Source of the DNA: Bolinopsis microptera
Lineage: Eukaryota; Ctenophora; Tentaculata; Lobata; Bolinopsidae
NCBI RefSeq assembly: GCF_026151205.1
Contig: NC_087080.1
Span: forward strand, 2,025,096-2,089,095
Reading direction: 5' to 3'
Length of the DNA stretch: 64,000 nucleotides
The notes beneath the pieces are model-generated. The model did no database searches. It was given only the letters and a program-made list of their open reading frames with translations, and had not been told where the DNA came from. Shown in pieces: positions 19,707-31,450 of the stretch. Made by a program: the position numbers and the translations under genes. The first letter of the stretch is position 1, and every line of letters starts with the position of its first letter.

Positions 19707-20660
19707 TATAATACCAGGCCTCTTGCGAGTTGCGAGAGTGACAAAAAGTGCACAGTTTAAAGAAACCCCTGTGAGAAATCGCATTTCTTGCACAACTGGG
19801 TCTAATTATAGAGGTAAATAAGAGGTCCGGTACATTCAGATACCCGGTATAGATTGGCAAGATTGACAGAGGTTTTGATCATTGAAATCAATAAAATGAT
19901 AGTACAGCAGGTAAAATCGGTTCGATCTTAAATGGTCCTTTTGTGCTGTTTCTTTATGTGGAATTTGATAAAGCTGTATTGTAATTAGTTATGAAACTCT
20001 AATATTGTGTGGTTAACCTTTTTCAGGTCCAGCCCTTTCCGCTAAGCTATTCCTAATTACTAAAATATGTCGAGATTTACTGAACTCCAACTTCAAATAT
20101 TGATGATTTTAGTATTCCCCAATCTAAAAATCTTCGAAGTTTTTCTGCAAAGCATTTTTATCCACGTTTCATGCAATTCGATCACTTTTGGCGGAAAAAA
20201 ATATTTTCAAATTTTCAAACTTTTTTTTTAAGTCTCGAAAAAAAATTTTAAGTGAAAAATTTTTGAATTTTTTCTAAAAACTACATTTCTCCGTGTTTCA
20301 AACGATTTAAATCATTTTAAGCCAATAAAAAATTTTCACTTTTTTTGGTGATTAACTAATTGGTAATTATCCAATTAGCTGATTGTCCGATGTAAAAATT
20401 TTTGATACAAAAGTTTTACTCCTTGATAAGATAAACATTCTAGGTTAATTTGCAGCCTTCTATGATGTTCACAACTAAAGATATTTGGCAAACCAGAAAG
20501 GTGGTACAAAGGTGGTAAAAAGTGGTAAAAGTGGTGTTTCCGTTGAGATACAAAATTGGCAACAAGTCTAATTATGTTCGTAGGGGTCCTAACTACCATA
20601 TTCCGTTGAGAAATCCTTGTGAACATTCGAATCCAACGGAATGCCACTTTTCCCCTTACT

Positions 20661-21160
20661 ATTTATTCATCTGGTACACTCATTTTTAAATATGGAGAAT
20701 GCATGTAGAACTAGTGAAGCTGCTACTGACCATTATATGAGATTAATTCCATGTAATTCATTGCGTTAGGAATCTGAAACTAATGCCTGATAATAAATAT
20801 CATATTATGATAAGAACGCTGAAATGTTAAGTACCGCAACACCTTCCATAAGTAACCCTAACTTTCAAACATCAGTGATATATTATATCGGTGATAATTA
20901 TTATCACCAGTATTTCTCTCGCTATCAACTACTTAACTATAACCACTTCACCAAAGCCATTGACCATATCACAAGCTAACTACCTAGGATTGTCTGCAGC
21001 CTGCAGACCTGTCACGGCAAGTATCCAGTAAATTGCGAGTAAACATTTAAATAATGATTTAAATAAATTCGAGTATTGGCACCATTATGAATTGTATGAT
21101 GAAGATGTACGTAGGTACAATTCTAATACATAATTATAAGATTCGTATATAATATAGACC
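20661..21160. other. AT-rich stretch, nothing recognised
   Basis: No open frame, repeat or RNA gene could be supported here. Confidence 0.4.
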
Positions 21161-21974
21161 CCAGTACCAGTTACAACTTGAAAGCCATTAAGAGTGGCAT
21201 CAGAAGTCGACGCGGGTAAAAACTAAAATGAGATTCACCACTACCACTTACAGAGTCCCATGTAACTATCTAGTATTTACCTCGTCTGGCCTAATCAGTC
21301 TGCAAACAAGCACCGCATATAGGGATGGAATATTCGAGCTTATGCCCTTTTTATCAAGAGCTATCTCGGAATCAGAGCTGATACCGGAACAACCACTACC
21401 ACTACCAATAACTGTTTTATTCGAGCTTTTCAATTATGATTGCAAGTCCTTCATATTATGGAGCCAGGGCATGGACTGGCTACGCCTAGATAAAATTAAA
21501 GCACTCCAATCCCATTACATAATACTGAAATACAATCTAGGTAAACTATAGGTAAAAATATAATATTAATCATAAGCTAAAATGTACTAATCTTTGTATT
21601 CTAAATGGGGAAAAAGAAGAAACATTGTCAGTCAGTCGAGAAAATTGTCAGTCAGGCTATATGGCAGCTTTGTAGATTTACAATAAATTATGCATAACAT
21701 TATAATCAACAAAATATGGATTTAATCTCAGATACAGATAATAACAAATACAATTCATGATTAGTGTGGCCCAGTAATCAGCTATGTAAGGCCCAAACTT
21801 GCAGCCTCTTCCCATGTGGTAAGTCTCTAGACTAAATGTGACGACACAATATTTAGTTGAACACGTGTTCCTGAGTATCTGCTTTCCCGGGCAAGTTATA
21901 CAGTTATATAAATTGGATGTGGTTTAACAGTAAAACTTCGAGGGTGGTGGTTGCTCAACTCCTACTTCTCGTAC
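21161..21974 (+). repeat. Duplicated segment, copy 1 (possible LTR-element remnant)
   Basis: From ccagtaccagttacaacttg to gttgctcaactcctac this matches 22662-23126, but with an extra block of about 345 bp (21,421-21,765). Near its start, tggcatcagaagtcgac (about 21195) resembles a retrotransposon primer-binding site following an LTR end. No gag or pol could be recognised, so this reading is weak. The 107-codon frame at 21,228 is shared only in part with copy 2. Confidence 0.7.
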
Positions 21975-22153
21975 AGAGCTGAGGGAAGAAATAATGGCGA
22001 ATTAAGCCTCATTCATTAACTTTACAGTTCAAGATCATCATTATATAATATTCATAAATAATTCGAAAGAAGAGAGTTTGGAAGATTTTTGAAGAAGAGC
22101 TTTTCTGCCTTCTCCTTGACCGAAATTTCGTGGTTTTGAATTAAATTTTTACC

Positions 22154-22556
22154 AGTGACCAATCAGTAAGGTTTGTGAGAGTGACACAAGTCGCCATCAA
22201 GGTACTGGAAGCAGTATATCCGGAGAAAACTTTGATGCAATGAAAAATTTTGAATATGTCCTACCACTACCAGTAGGACATATTCGAATTTCAGCTCTCT
22301 GCGACCCAAATTTCACTGTTTCTGACTGAATTTTTCTTGAATGACCATCTTACAGGGTCACTGAGGATGGCACAAGACACGACTGAGGTACTAAAAGTTC
22401 TATTCCCAAAGAAAACTTTGATATTAACGAAAAATCGTCAGAATGTAAAAGTAGATTTTGGAAGATTTTTGAAGAGACAAATTTTGTTTGACGATTGACC
22501 AATCAGTGAGCTTGAGGTCGGTGAAAGTGACCCAAGTCGCCATCAAGGTATTGGGC
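22154..22556 (+). repeat. Diverged direct repeats with a 12-bp hairpin
   Basis: tgaccaatcagt...caagtcgccatcaaggta occurs at about 22154 and 22496, with a third weaker relative at 22,340-22,440. Between them is a perfect 12-bp stem gaatatgtccta/taggacatattc (22252-22263 and 22274-22285). Confidence 0.65.
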
Positions 22557-22596
22557 TTAATTTTTGTATCATTAAGAGTATTAACAGTATTATCCA

Positions 22597-22648
22597 ACTA
22601 TCAGTATTTCATTACGAGACTAATAAACAGCGAACTACTCCAACATTT
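22597..22648 (+). mobile_element. Solo Penelope 3'-tail fragment
   Basis: tatcagtatttcattacgag then actaataaacagcgaactactcc closely matches the 48-nt tail of the plus Penelope copy (9,911-9,964). No RT sequence precedes it. It ends just before duplicated segment copy 2. Confidence 0.7.
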
Positions 22649-22661
22649 GATAACCCAGTGG

Positions 22662-23126
22662 CCAGTACCAGTTAAAACTTGAAAGTCATTAAGAGTAGCA
22701 TTAGAAGTGGACGTGGGTAAAATGAGATTCACCACTACCACTTACAGAGTCCCATGTAACTATCTAGTATTTACCTCGTCTGGCCTAATCAGTCTGCAAA
22801 CAAGCACCGCATATAAGGATGAAATTGTCGAGCTTGTGCCCTTTTTCTCATGTGCTATCTCGGAATCAAAGCTGATACCGGAACTACCACTACCACTACC
22901 AATAACTGTGTTATGATTAGTCTGACCCAGTAACAGTAAGGCCCAAGCTTGCACTTTGCAGCATCTTCCCATCATGTGGTAAGTCTCCAGACTAAATATG
23001 ACGACACAATATTTAGTTGAACACGTGTTCCTGAGTATCTGCTTTCCCGGGCAAGTTAAATGATTATATAAATTGGATGTGGTTTAACAGTAAAACTTTG
23101 AGGGTGTTGGTTGCTCAACTCCTACA
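22662..23126 (+). repeat. Duplicated segment, copy 2
   Basis: Homologous to 21161-21974 but lacking the 345-bp block; the junction lies near 22,915 (tgttatgattag). Begins directly after the Penelope tail fragment. Confidence 0.75.
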
Positions 23127-23429
23127 AGAATTAGAACCACAAAAGGGAAAATCATATTATCCATGTCCTGTTTTCAGAGATTGAATGTGAAATTTCCGGG
23201 ACCGATATTTGAAGAAAATGGAAATTTCATTTTCGCTGGAATATCAATAAATGGAACGTCAAAACGGGTTGAAATTGGGTTATTTCAAAATAACTGACAC
23301 GTCAATTTCAAGAGATTTTAAGCCTTAAATCTGACAAAGTTGTACGACATGTACGTGCTACCAATCACACAGAGTGGTAAACCTATCACCTCTGGTTTGC
23401 CACTCCTCAGAATCGCTTATGCGGAGGAT

Positions 23430-23562
23430 GGACCCTTACCTTGGGACCCCAGGCTATTATATTTATGTTCTTAATCATAAATAATATGTTCATAATCATA
23501 AATGGCCGAATAGAGATTCGGCAGAATGACAGGCTGAACGCCGCCCAGTAAGATGGACCCAT
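23430..23562. repeat. Dispersed repeat shared (inverted) with 50,370-50,445
   Basis: ggaccccaggctattat, gttcataat, gattcggcagaatgacaggc and cgccgcccagtaaga appear here on plus and, reverse-complemented, at 50,370-50,445. Source family not identified. Confidence 0.75.
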
Positions 23563-24039
23563 ACTCCGATGATAGATGATAGATGAACACAGATATAGAT
23601 TAAAACCTGAAAATAAACTCAAATATAACTCAAGTAAGTTCATACGCTTATATGAGCCCAGCCGTGACGAATTATATTCACTGATAATTGTATATGTCCA
23701 AACTAAGTTGCAATTGAAATTGCCTCAGCTTCTCAGCTTAGCCCCCGGAGGTTTACGATTGATTGGATTGACTTTGAGAGCCAAGTAAAACGGTAATACC
23801 ACCACTATAAGAACTAATATCGATAATAATCAACAATCTATAGGATAAAATTGAAAAACTCTATCATAGCACACAGCTGAAATTACTACTATCAAGTTAG
23901 ATCGGAACTAATACCTGTAATAATTTCTTTTAGTTCCAGCAGTATCTGCGACAATCTAACGTTTTCATCACTGACCGACAACTATTATAACTAGAAATAA
24001 CTATAATTCAGGTTCCCACACTTTGATAGGGCCGGGTGT

Positions 24040-24116
24040 AAAATGATTAGGGGTTGTTCACATATTACGTAGTCAGCCGAGGGGGGGGGGGGGGTCCAAA
24101 TGCTTACGGTTGATTA

Positions 24117-24150
<34 letters not shown>

Positions 24151-24320
24151 TGGTCGTTGATTACATAATCACAATTTTCTTTTTTACCCTCTAGAATAAT
24201 AACAATTTGACAATATTTTAATTCAAATTCCACTCTGATAGTGATAGAATTTAGAAATTGATCGAATATCCGGGGGGGGGGGGGGGGGGGGGGGGGGGTC
24301 AGAAGAATTGTGTGGCTCAC
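24040..24320. repeat. Element with three poly-G tracts
   Basis: G runs at about 24081-24094, 24119-24148 and 24272-24298 are interleaved with ttacgtag/gattacataatc palindrome-like motifs, beginning aggggttgttcacatattac. This resembles termini of small DNA transposons seen in invertebrates. The polyproline frame on minus is an artefact of the G runs. Confidence 0.55.
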
Positions 24321-24757
24321 AATCTGTTCTCTAGGTTAGTGTGAACTGTGAAGGCCGGAGTTGAGGTTAAGGTTGCTGGCTGAGTTTAAGTTCCGGTTGT
24401 AGGTTGTTTTTTAGGTTAGGCCTAGTTATCCAGCAGCCGTTTTAATAGTTGCGAAACTAAATTCTTTTAAATCCGGCTGTTAAAATAACCGAAGGAGTTT
24501 AATAGCAGCGTATCTAATTCTATATATATAATAATAAGCTTACAAAAATATTTAAATTTAATAGCTTGTTTAAAAATAAGAGCAAGAAGTGGTAATATGA
24601 CGTGAAAGGTTGTCAAACTAAGTTATTAATAGTATCTACTGTTATACAGCTAGACAAAATGTTGGTTTGAGCACCGTTAAAGTGGTCAAAACGGTTGTCC
24701 GATGAATTGGTCGATTCTTGAAATAAATGAATAAATTACTAGAATTAAGTAACAGAG

Positions 24758-24967
24758 ACAAGAGAAGTTAGAGATAACCTACCATGTGAGATTACCCAGT
24801 TTCGTGTGCCTCGCTGTAGCAGTAAAAATAAATGCTCTAAAAGCAGGAAGGAACATATGAAACGTGGCTCTATGCCAATAGCTGTATCAAGAGACAAGGT
24901 GGTATCAGAAACTATCATATTCTACCGAGTAGGAGAAGTTACAATACACCCACATCGAACTAATGCT
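24758..24967 (+). CDS. Candidate exon of a cysteine-containing, possibly secreted protein
   Basis: After an acceptor-like aagtaacag, the frame is open for about 70 codons (ETREVRDNLPCEITQFRVPR, CSSKNKCSKSRKEHMK, then IHPHRTNAN) to a possible donor gtaata at 24968; a TGA follows at 25004-25006. The Cys spacing with an RVPRC motif recalls cystine-knot growth factors of the PDGF/VEGF type, but that is only a resemblance. No partner exon was found, and a TIR element begins at 25,062. Confidence 0.35.
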
Positions 24968-25061
24968 AACTGTAATAATAATGCGACTAGAAGTTATATG
25001 TCGTGAATTTAATAAGTTATTGATTGAGTGGTGTGTGGAGCTAGCAAGAAGAAAACTGAAC

Positions 25062-25863
25062 ACCTTACGAGACATATTTAAATTAAAAGGTACGAAATGC
25101 GGTGGGTTTCCGAAAAACACCATATTTTCGGACTACCAAAATTTAGGTCACCGTAACTCAATAATTTTTCCCCCAAATTATTTTTCACATATTTTCTTTA
25201 ATTATGACTTTGTCGATTTACTATCATTAAACATTATAGTAAGCTATCAATATGATTCATCTAACAAATGAACACTAGTATTACACCTGGGACTACACTG
25301 GAGAGAAAAACGTCCCTGAACCAGAAGATCAAGAAGATCAAGAGGAAATTTACATGTAATTTTTCAAATTTCATATTTTATTTTATTGATTTTCTCAAAT
25401 ATTGGGTTTTACTTTATAAAATACTAGAAAACCCGTGGTCACAGGGCCGGAAGCTAATATTATTTTTTGTCAGTAAGTTTAAATCGCGTCAAAAAATATC
25501 CCACACAACCGAAGATACAGCCAATTAAAATGTTGCTCGTACTAAACACAACGTAATATCAACGAACCCGATAAAATGCCGTTAAAATAATCATTGCACG
25601 ACGCACGTGCACGTGTGTGCAATAACCCTCGTTACCAAGGTTATTAATATGCAACTACCTATTTCTCGTCTGATTTGCACGTGGGCGGTCGTACAGTGTA
25701 CGTACAGACAGAAATAATTCTCTGAATTATAGTAGAGATTAAGAAATGAAAAAATCCCCAAATACCATGATTTAATTTGGGGAACGATAAAAAACCCATA
25801 TTTTCGGTCCCAAATCATCTAGGTCACCGGAATTTCGTACCTTTTAAATATGTCTCGTAAGGT
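25062..25863. mobile_element. Non-autonomous TIR element, long copy
   Basis: The left terminus accttacgagacatatttaa and the following aaggtacgaaat reappear reverse-complemented at 25831-25863. Length 802 bp. The interior holds the dispersed repeat of 3,790-3,985 and no transposase. A related shorter copy lies at 41992-42342. Confidence 0.7.
25268..25364 (+). other. Weak acidic open frame inside the TIR element
   Basis: After cactag, the frame WDYTGEKNVPEPEDQEDQEE runs to TAA at about 25,360. It may be a captured exon or chance. The upstream splice site lies in repeat sequence, so I give it little weight. Confidence 0.15.
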
Positions 25864-26109
25864 AACTTAATTTATGAAGTAAACCCTATAAAGTAAGTAA
25901 GAGGGTTAGTTTGCATTTATTCATAATCATAACATCTGACTGCAGCCGATGTTCTCCTTGAATCAATTTAGATGCTTATTTAGACCATTCTATCTTCTCT
26001 GAATTTTGTGTCCCTTTCCTTATATTAACTGTCCCTACGGTCTACACCAAAGATTAACACATTGTTGGGAAATTCAGATACAGGCAACAAGTTTAAAATG
26101 CAGTGATGG

Positions 26110-26279
26110 TTAAGGGGACATACACCAAAAGTAAAACCGTTTTTGGTGCCACCCCCAATTTAACCTGATATTCTGAAAGAAGCAATAAGTTTTTTTGAGT
26201 ACATTATACTTACTGCTTCTTTCATAATATGAAATCAATTCGGGGGTGGCAACAAAAAGTTTTGTTGTATGTCCATTAA
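26110..26279. mobile_element. Hairpin MITE with TTAA ends
   Basis: TTAA at 26110-26113 and 26276-26279 flank arms that pair along most of their length (ggacatacaccaaaa... with ...ttttgttgtatgtcc; ctgaaagaagcaataag with cttactgcttctttca). About 170 bp. TTAA duplications fit piggyBac-type mobilisation. Confidence 0.75.
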
Positions 26280-27100
26280 TAGCTTAGACAGACATGTTAG
26301 GCTTTAATAAGGCTGAAGGCGACGGGCTGGGGTTCAAGCGCAGGTTACACTCGTATTACAAATAAAAGGGCCATATTAATCGACGATATCATATCATATC
26401 ATGCGCATGACGACTCATTATTATATTAAATTGAGTTGGGTTATCTCCGGATGTAATTATCAATGATTGATTCATAACATAATTATTGACTATGTCAAGA
26501 AATGAACGGATTGTGGATACCTTTAACAAAATTCGAAACTGATGAAGAATAGAATACAATAAACTAAGGCGAGCACAGGTTACCTGTGCCGATCATACCC
26601 AAAACGGACCAAGGTTGCTTGTCAAAACGAAACGAAACAGGAAGTGACGCAGATCAGAGATGCCGATGAAACGTCTTCAATTCGAACGACGATTGACTAC
26701 GCGCGCATTGACCGCGCGCTGCGCATGAACCTTGACCGAATTGAATTGAATTGAAACTCTAGAAAATTTGACAATGCATACAAACTACCGTCCAAAATTA
26801 CAGCCGCGTTTTCCAATAAAGCGATAATTTCTCTGAGACAGAAAAGAAGATGGCAAATTTTGCACAAAATGCGAAGTATAACTTTTACTAAGTGGAATGT
26901 TCTAGAAAATGGAAGTACCGAGTATAAGTTCATTCAATCAAGCACTAATAATGGAGATCTAAGAAACAGATCTGCTTGCTCTCAAATGGTGCTGTGAACT
27001 AGCAGTTCCCCTTCCATTTCAACCTCTCCTTAACCAAAGACCCGCCTGAAAGATCAACAGTACTCTTCATAGTGGGGGCCGCCTCATAACGGCGAAGAGA
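26280..27100. other. Clean non-coding stretch
   Basis: No supported gene. Notable only for a GC-rich gcgcgc patch near 26,700-26,725. Sequence quality begins to fall after about 27,000. Confidence 0.4.
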
Positions 27101-30100
27101 CGAATTCCTAGGGAATGTCATAATTTTCCTTTTATCATATTCAGAAGTCACAAAACCCTTTTGGTTTCCTACTCTTCTTGGGCCCCGATTGGCTGATCTA
27201 TGGGTGACTCAACAACAAGAACAGCTACAAGGACTACAAGGGGATATAACCGGGTATGGGGGATTAAAGATTTTAATTTGGGTTTACGGTTATATTTGCG
27301 TATCAAATGTTTTAAAGGGCAATAAACCCCGAGGTTAAACCGGGACATTTGCCATTGGTGGAGCTAACTCATTGATTGTTTCTGACTCACGTAAATTGGG
27401 ACTGCTTGCATTTTTCGAAATGATTTGTTTTGGGAAATTTCACCTTTTAAAACGTATTTTTTTTTTTTTTAGAGACAAAATCGAAATTTTTTGGGGGGAA
27501 AAAGCTTAATTATTAGGGAAAGGCGAGGTCTAAAGGGAGCAAAATTTTTTAAAATTCTTCTTTGGCCCAATTCTCGCCCATTCATGTAAAATTTCAGAAT
27601 AGGGGCGTTGATATTCAATATTATAAATAATCATTAATAATAACGTTTTCGAAATTTTGGTTTTTGGAATGGGTTACAAAAAACTAAAGAAAGATCCTTT
27701 TCTTATGGAAATTTTATATTATCTTGTTAGAAGAATGTTTGGGGGGGATTTTTAAAAAATTGGGGCCCCCGAGGAAGTGGAAGCCCAGGTTTGGGGTTAT
27801 CTTAAAAAAAAAAAATTTTAAAACACTTTGAATTTAATTTTTTCCATTGGGGGAGGGATTTTTTTTAATTTTTTTTTTTTAATTAACACATTTTTTAAAA
27901 AAAATGTTTGTTCCCAAACAATATTTTCACTGTTTTAATAAACCCCACTTTGTTAACTTTTTTTCAGTTTGGTTCGTTAAGTGGAACTTTTAAAGGGCGG
28001 GGGTTTACATTAAAGACCAATAAAAAGGGACAATTTAAAAAAAAACAAATCAAAACTCTTTTAACAAAAAACATACAAAACAAATAGCACAAAAAAAATG
28101 TAATTTTTTAAAAAAGGGTTTTAAAAAGCAATGGTTTTTAAAAGGGAAAAAATTTGGCATTTATTCGGGGTTTTTTGGGTTTCTAAGCGGGGGGAAAATT
28201 TATCCCCCGTGGTGTTATTTGAAAAATTTTATAAATAGTATATAATTTTTTTGGGCCATATAATTTTATTTAAAAATAGTTAAAAAAAGAAAAATTTTTT
28301 TTAATTGTTTAAGAAAATTGCCCCTTGTTATTTAACCGCTTTATGAAAGGGTTTTTAAATTTTTTTTCCCCTGTAATAAAAATACGACGACAAAGCTCAC
28401 GGGGACAAATATTCAGCCCAAAATGCTCAGGGCGACAAACCCTTTCCCCCCAAATTTTGGGGATCTAAAGGGGTGTACCCTATTTTTTTTAAATATTTTT
28501 GATTTTGATATATAAGGTTATTAAAATCTCGGAAATTGGGGGCCCAAAAACCTTTTTAAAAAGAAAGGGAAAAAAAGGGATTCATTAAATAAGGTTTATC
28601 AAATGAAAAATTTTGTAATCTGGTTGTTGTGTATAAAAAAATGCCCAATCAGTTTTAAAATGTTGTAGGGTATTGAGGAAAAAGATTTTCCCCCCAAAGA
28701 GAAAATTTTGGGTTTTTTGTAAAAAAACGCGATTATGTAACAAAAGAAAATTTCTTATCTCTTTAAGGGGACCGTTAAAAACTGTGAGCAACCCCCGGTG
28801 TTTGGGCCCTCAAATTTATTCTGCTTTAGCTCACTGAAATCCAATTTTCCCAACTTACCCCAAATTCCCAAAAAAATCTAACCTAAACCCAAAAAAACCC
28901 CAAAAAACTTTTTTCAGCCCCTTGGAAAGGGGTTACTTTTCCCCCAAAAAAAGAAACCCCCCAAATTTACAAAATTTTAAGTCCTGACCTACTGAATTTT
29001 CTTTTTTTTTAATTTCTTTCTCGCTGCCAAATTTGGGTCCATTTCCTCGTTTGCTCGCCTGATTCCCCGTCCGGAGCTGTACGGCGTCTCCGCGGTAACT
29101 TATAGTGAAATTTCCCAAAACACCAGCCCAAAGGAAGACAACCACAAACGTACCCAGAACGCCCCCAACGTGGGGGGAATGGTTTGGAGTTGGTCTCGTA
29201 TCCGAACTTGTACACGGGGAAATAAAATCGGGTCACCAGGACCCCTTTTACTCCCTTCCAAAACTCTGCCCCCCAAAAACCCGTTTTTGCACAGGGGTTG
29301 GCCCATGTACTCTTTACTGCCCCGGCAGGGGACCCCGGGGGAAATAAAAAAACTTGTTTGGCACCCCGGGGGGGATTTGGGACAATTTGGGGGGGGGCGG
29401 TATCCCAAAAGCACCCGTTTTTATGTAAAAGTTTCATTTGGGTTTAAATGTTTAATGGAAAAAAAAAAAATAATTTCCAATGACGGGAAAACCCAACTTT
29501 TTACAAATACCTTTGTATCCCCGGGCAAACTTGGTCCGTTTTTGGGGGGTTTTAAACTGGTTTAACACTCTTGGATTTCCCGATTCCCTGGAAGGGGACC
29601 CCCAATAACCAGTCGTAATTTTTGGATTTCCAGGATATCGAGGGGTTTAATTCCCAAACCGGATTCCTAGTCCGTTACAAATAACGGAAACCCCAAAAAC
29701 CAGTGATCCCCCCAACACCCCCAAATTTAGGAATTTTGGTGCTCCGGGGTTATTCTGGGAATCTCAAAATGTGTTATGATTTCCAAACTCATCCGGGTTG
29801 CCCCGGAAAGCGTAGTTTTTCCCCACCAACCTTTGAGATGGAATATCACAAAACCAGTCCATCTTATCCCAAACTTTTAGGGACGGGTCCTCTGGGGGGT
29901 TGGGGGGGTCGTAGTTTGGGCAGGGGTTTGCGGGAACAAAAAACAGGGTTACAAATTTACAATAGTACGCGACAAAAACATATTGTGACTATCTGCAGAT
30001 TTTAAAAATATTTTTCTCGATTAAACCCGGGTTTAAATTTCCCTTAGAAAAAAAATTCAATAATTCATGAAACTCAAAATTTTAAAATTTAAGATTGAAA

Positions 30101-31029
30101 AAAGTTTAAAAAATGCCTGAAATCCTTTTTCCTTTTGGGTGTTCCCAATCGGGGTTTAAATTTTACAAAAGGGCCTTCTAAAAAATCATCCTTTTTTTGG
30201 GAACAGTGGGGAAGGGGAAGAGGATCATTTCGTACGGGCTTTGATAGGGCTAAAAACAAATTTCTAAAAAATAGTACGGGTGAATTACAAAAAAGGGAAA
30301 AAATTGGTACTTTTTAAATTTTAAATTTAACTTTTCTAATTTTTCCCAAAATTTTTAAATTTGCCCCAATTTGTTTAGAATTTGTTCGTAACAAACATAA
30401 AGGTTGTTTCGGGATTAATTGTATAACGAATAAAAATTTACATGTTACAAAAATTATTTGAAAAAATCAGTAGTTCAACGCAACAAAAAAATGTTCACGG
30501 GGAGCTAAAGTTTAAACGGGAAAAGGGTTTAAATAGCAAATTTTTCCTAATAAATTAATAAAAAAATATGAATACCCTTTAACGAAAATATGCAGAAAAA
30601 TTATAACTAAAAAAAATTCCCCCCAAAATATGGGATGGGGCCCCTGAAAAAAAGGGCCCCGGGCCCTGGGTTTTTGTTCTTAGCTTTTTTACGGGAAAGG
30701 ACCGCTCACAAAAAGGAAAAGGTCCCCTTTTGGTGTTGAGCGCCGTATTTTCCCAACCCCTTGTCTCAAAAAAGACCCAAAGTACCTATCACCCCCGGGA
30801 AATTTGGGAAAAGACCTGGATGGTCATTTGAGTAGAGAAACCCTGGTAAAATTGTGATTAATAATTTGTCACTTATACTTCACTTCAGGTTTTTCCCCAC
30901 GGAAAAGAGCGGGTTTCCGAAAAAAAATTGGGGGAAAATACTTTTTTGAATTTTTTTTTAATGCTGTTAAAAAACATCTTCACTGGTTTTTAAAGGTCAA
31001 AGGGGGAAAAATTTGAGTTTTTTAAAACC

Positions 31030-31450
31030 CCAGCATGAACTTTAAAGTGGGATGGGGAATTATGAGGGTTAACCTAAAAATTGTGAGGGTTGAGGTTTCC
31101 CTGTGTTTGGTTTATGAGCGCTATCTGAGGGGGGACTTTGAGGCTTATCATTGGGGGTTTTTTGAGGTTTACATGTGAGGTTTTTGGGGTTTCCCTGGGG
31201 AATTTTAGGGGGGAAATATTGGGTTTGTAAGGTAAAAAGTTTTCATGTGAGGTTTTGGGGTTTTAAACCTAAAGGGGTTTTATGGAGGTTTAATGAAAGG
31301 GGTGTGGGGGTTTTCCCATGGCCCGTTATGGGGTTTTTTCCTGTGGGTTTTGGGGTTTTAAACCTTTTAAGGCTTTGGGTTTACATGTGAGGTTATGAGG
31401 TTTCCCTTTTAAACTTGTAGGGGCATGAGGTTTCCCTGAAAGGGTTTTTG
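31030..31450 (+). repeat. Degraded minisatellite in the low-quality block
   Basis: Variants of catgtgaggttttggggttt and atgaggtttccctg recur irregularly. Base-calling errors prevent defining the unit. Confidence 0.5.

Larger units (their letters stand above)
17263..20660. repeat. 3.4-kb inverted repeat, left arm degraded
   Basis: 17263-17538 is a clean reverse complement of 20394-20660. Further in, the left side (17,540-18,780) is full of inflated homopolymers yet still follows the reverse complement of the right arm. Examples: gaacgtagctacacggggtttc at 18,605 mirrors 19,433; accttccatc near 18,455 mirrors 19,640; gcaggatactgcaaaagaac at 18,710 mirrors about 19,315. The unpaired centre is roughly 18,790-19,250. 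It holds catgaattaattcatg, a perfect palindrome, at 18947-18962. Confidence 0.75.

Noticed and set aside
24114-24320. Minus-strand ORF with polyproline stretches
   Set aside because: The prolines are encoded by poly-C (G on plus) tracts of a non-coding element.
26320-26350. tRNA/SINE-like B-box ggttcaagcgc
   Set aside because: No cloverleaf or A-box at the right distance.
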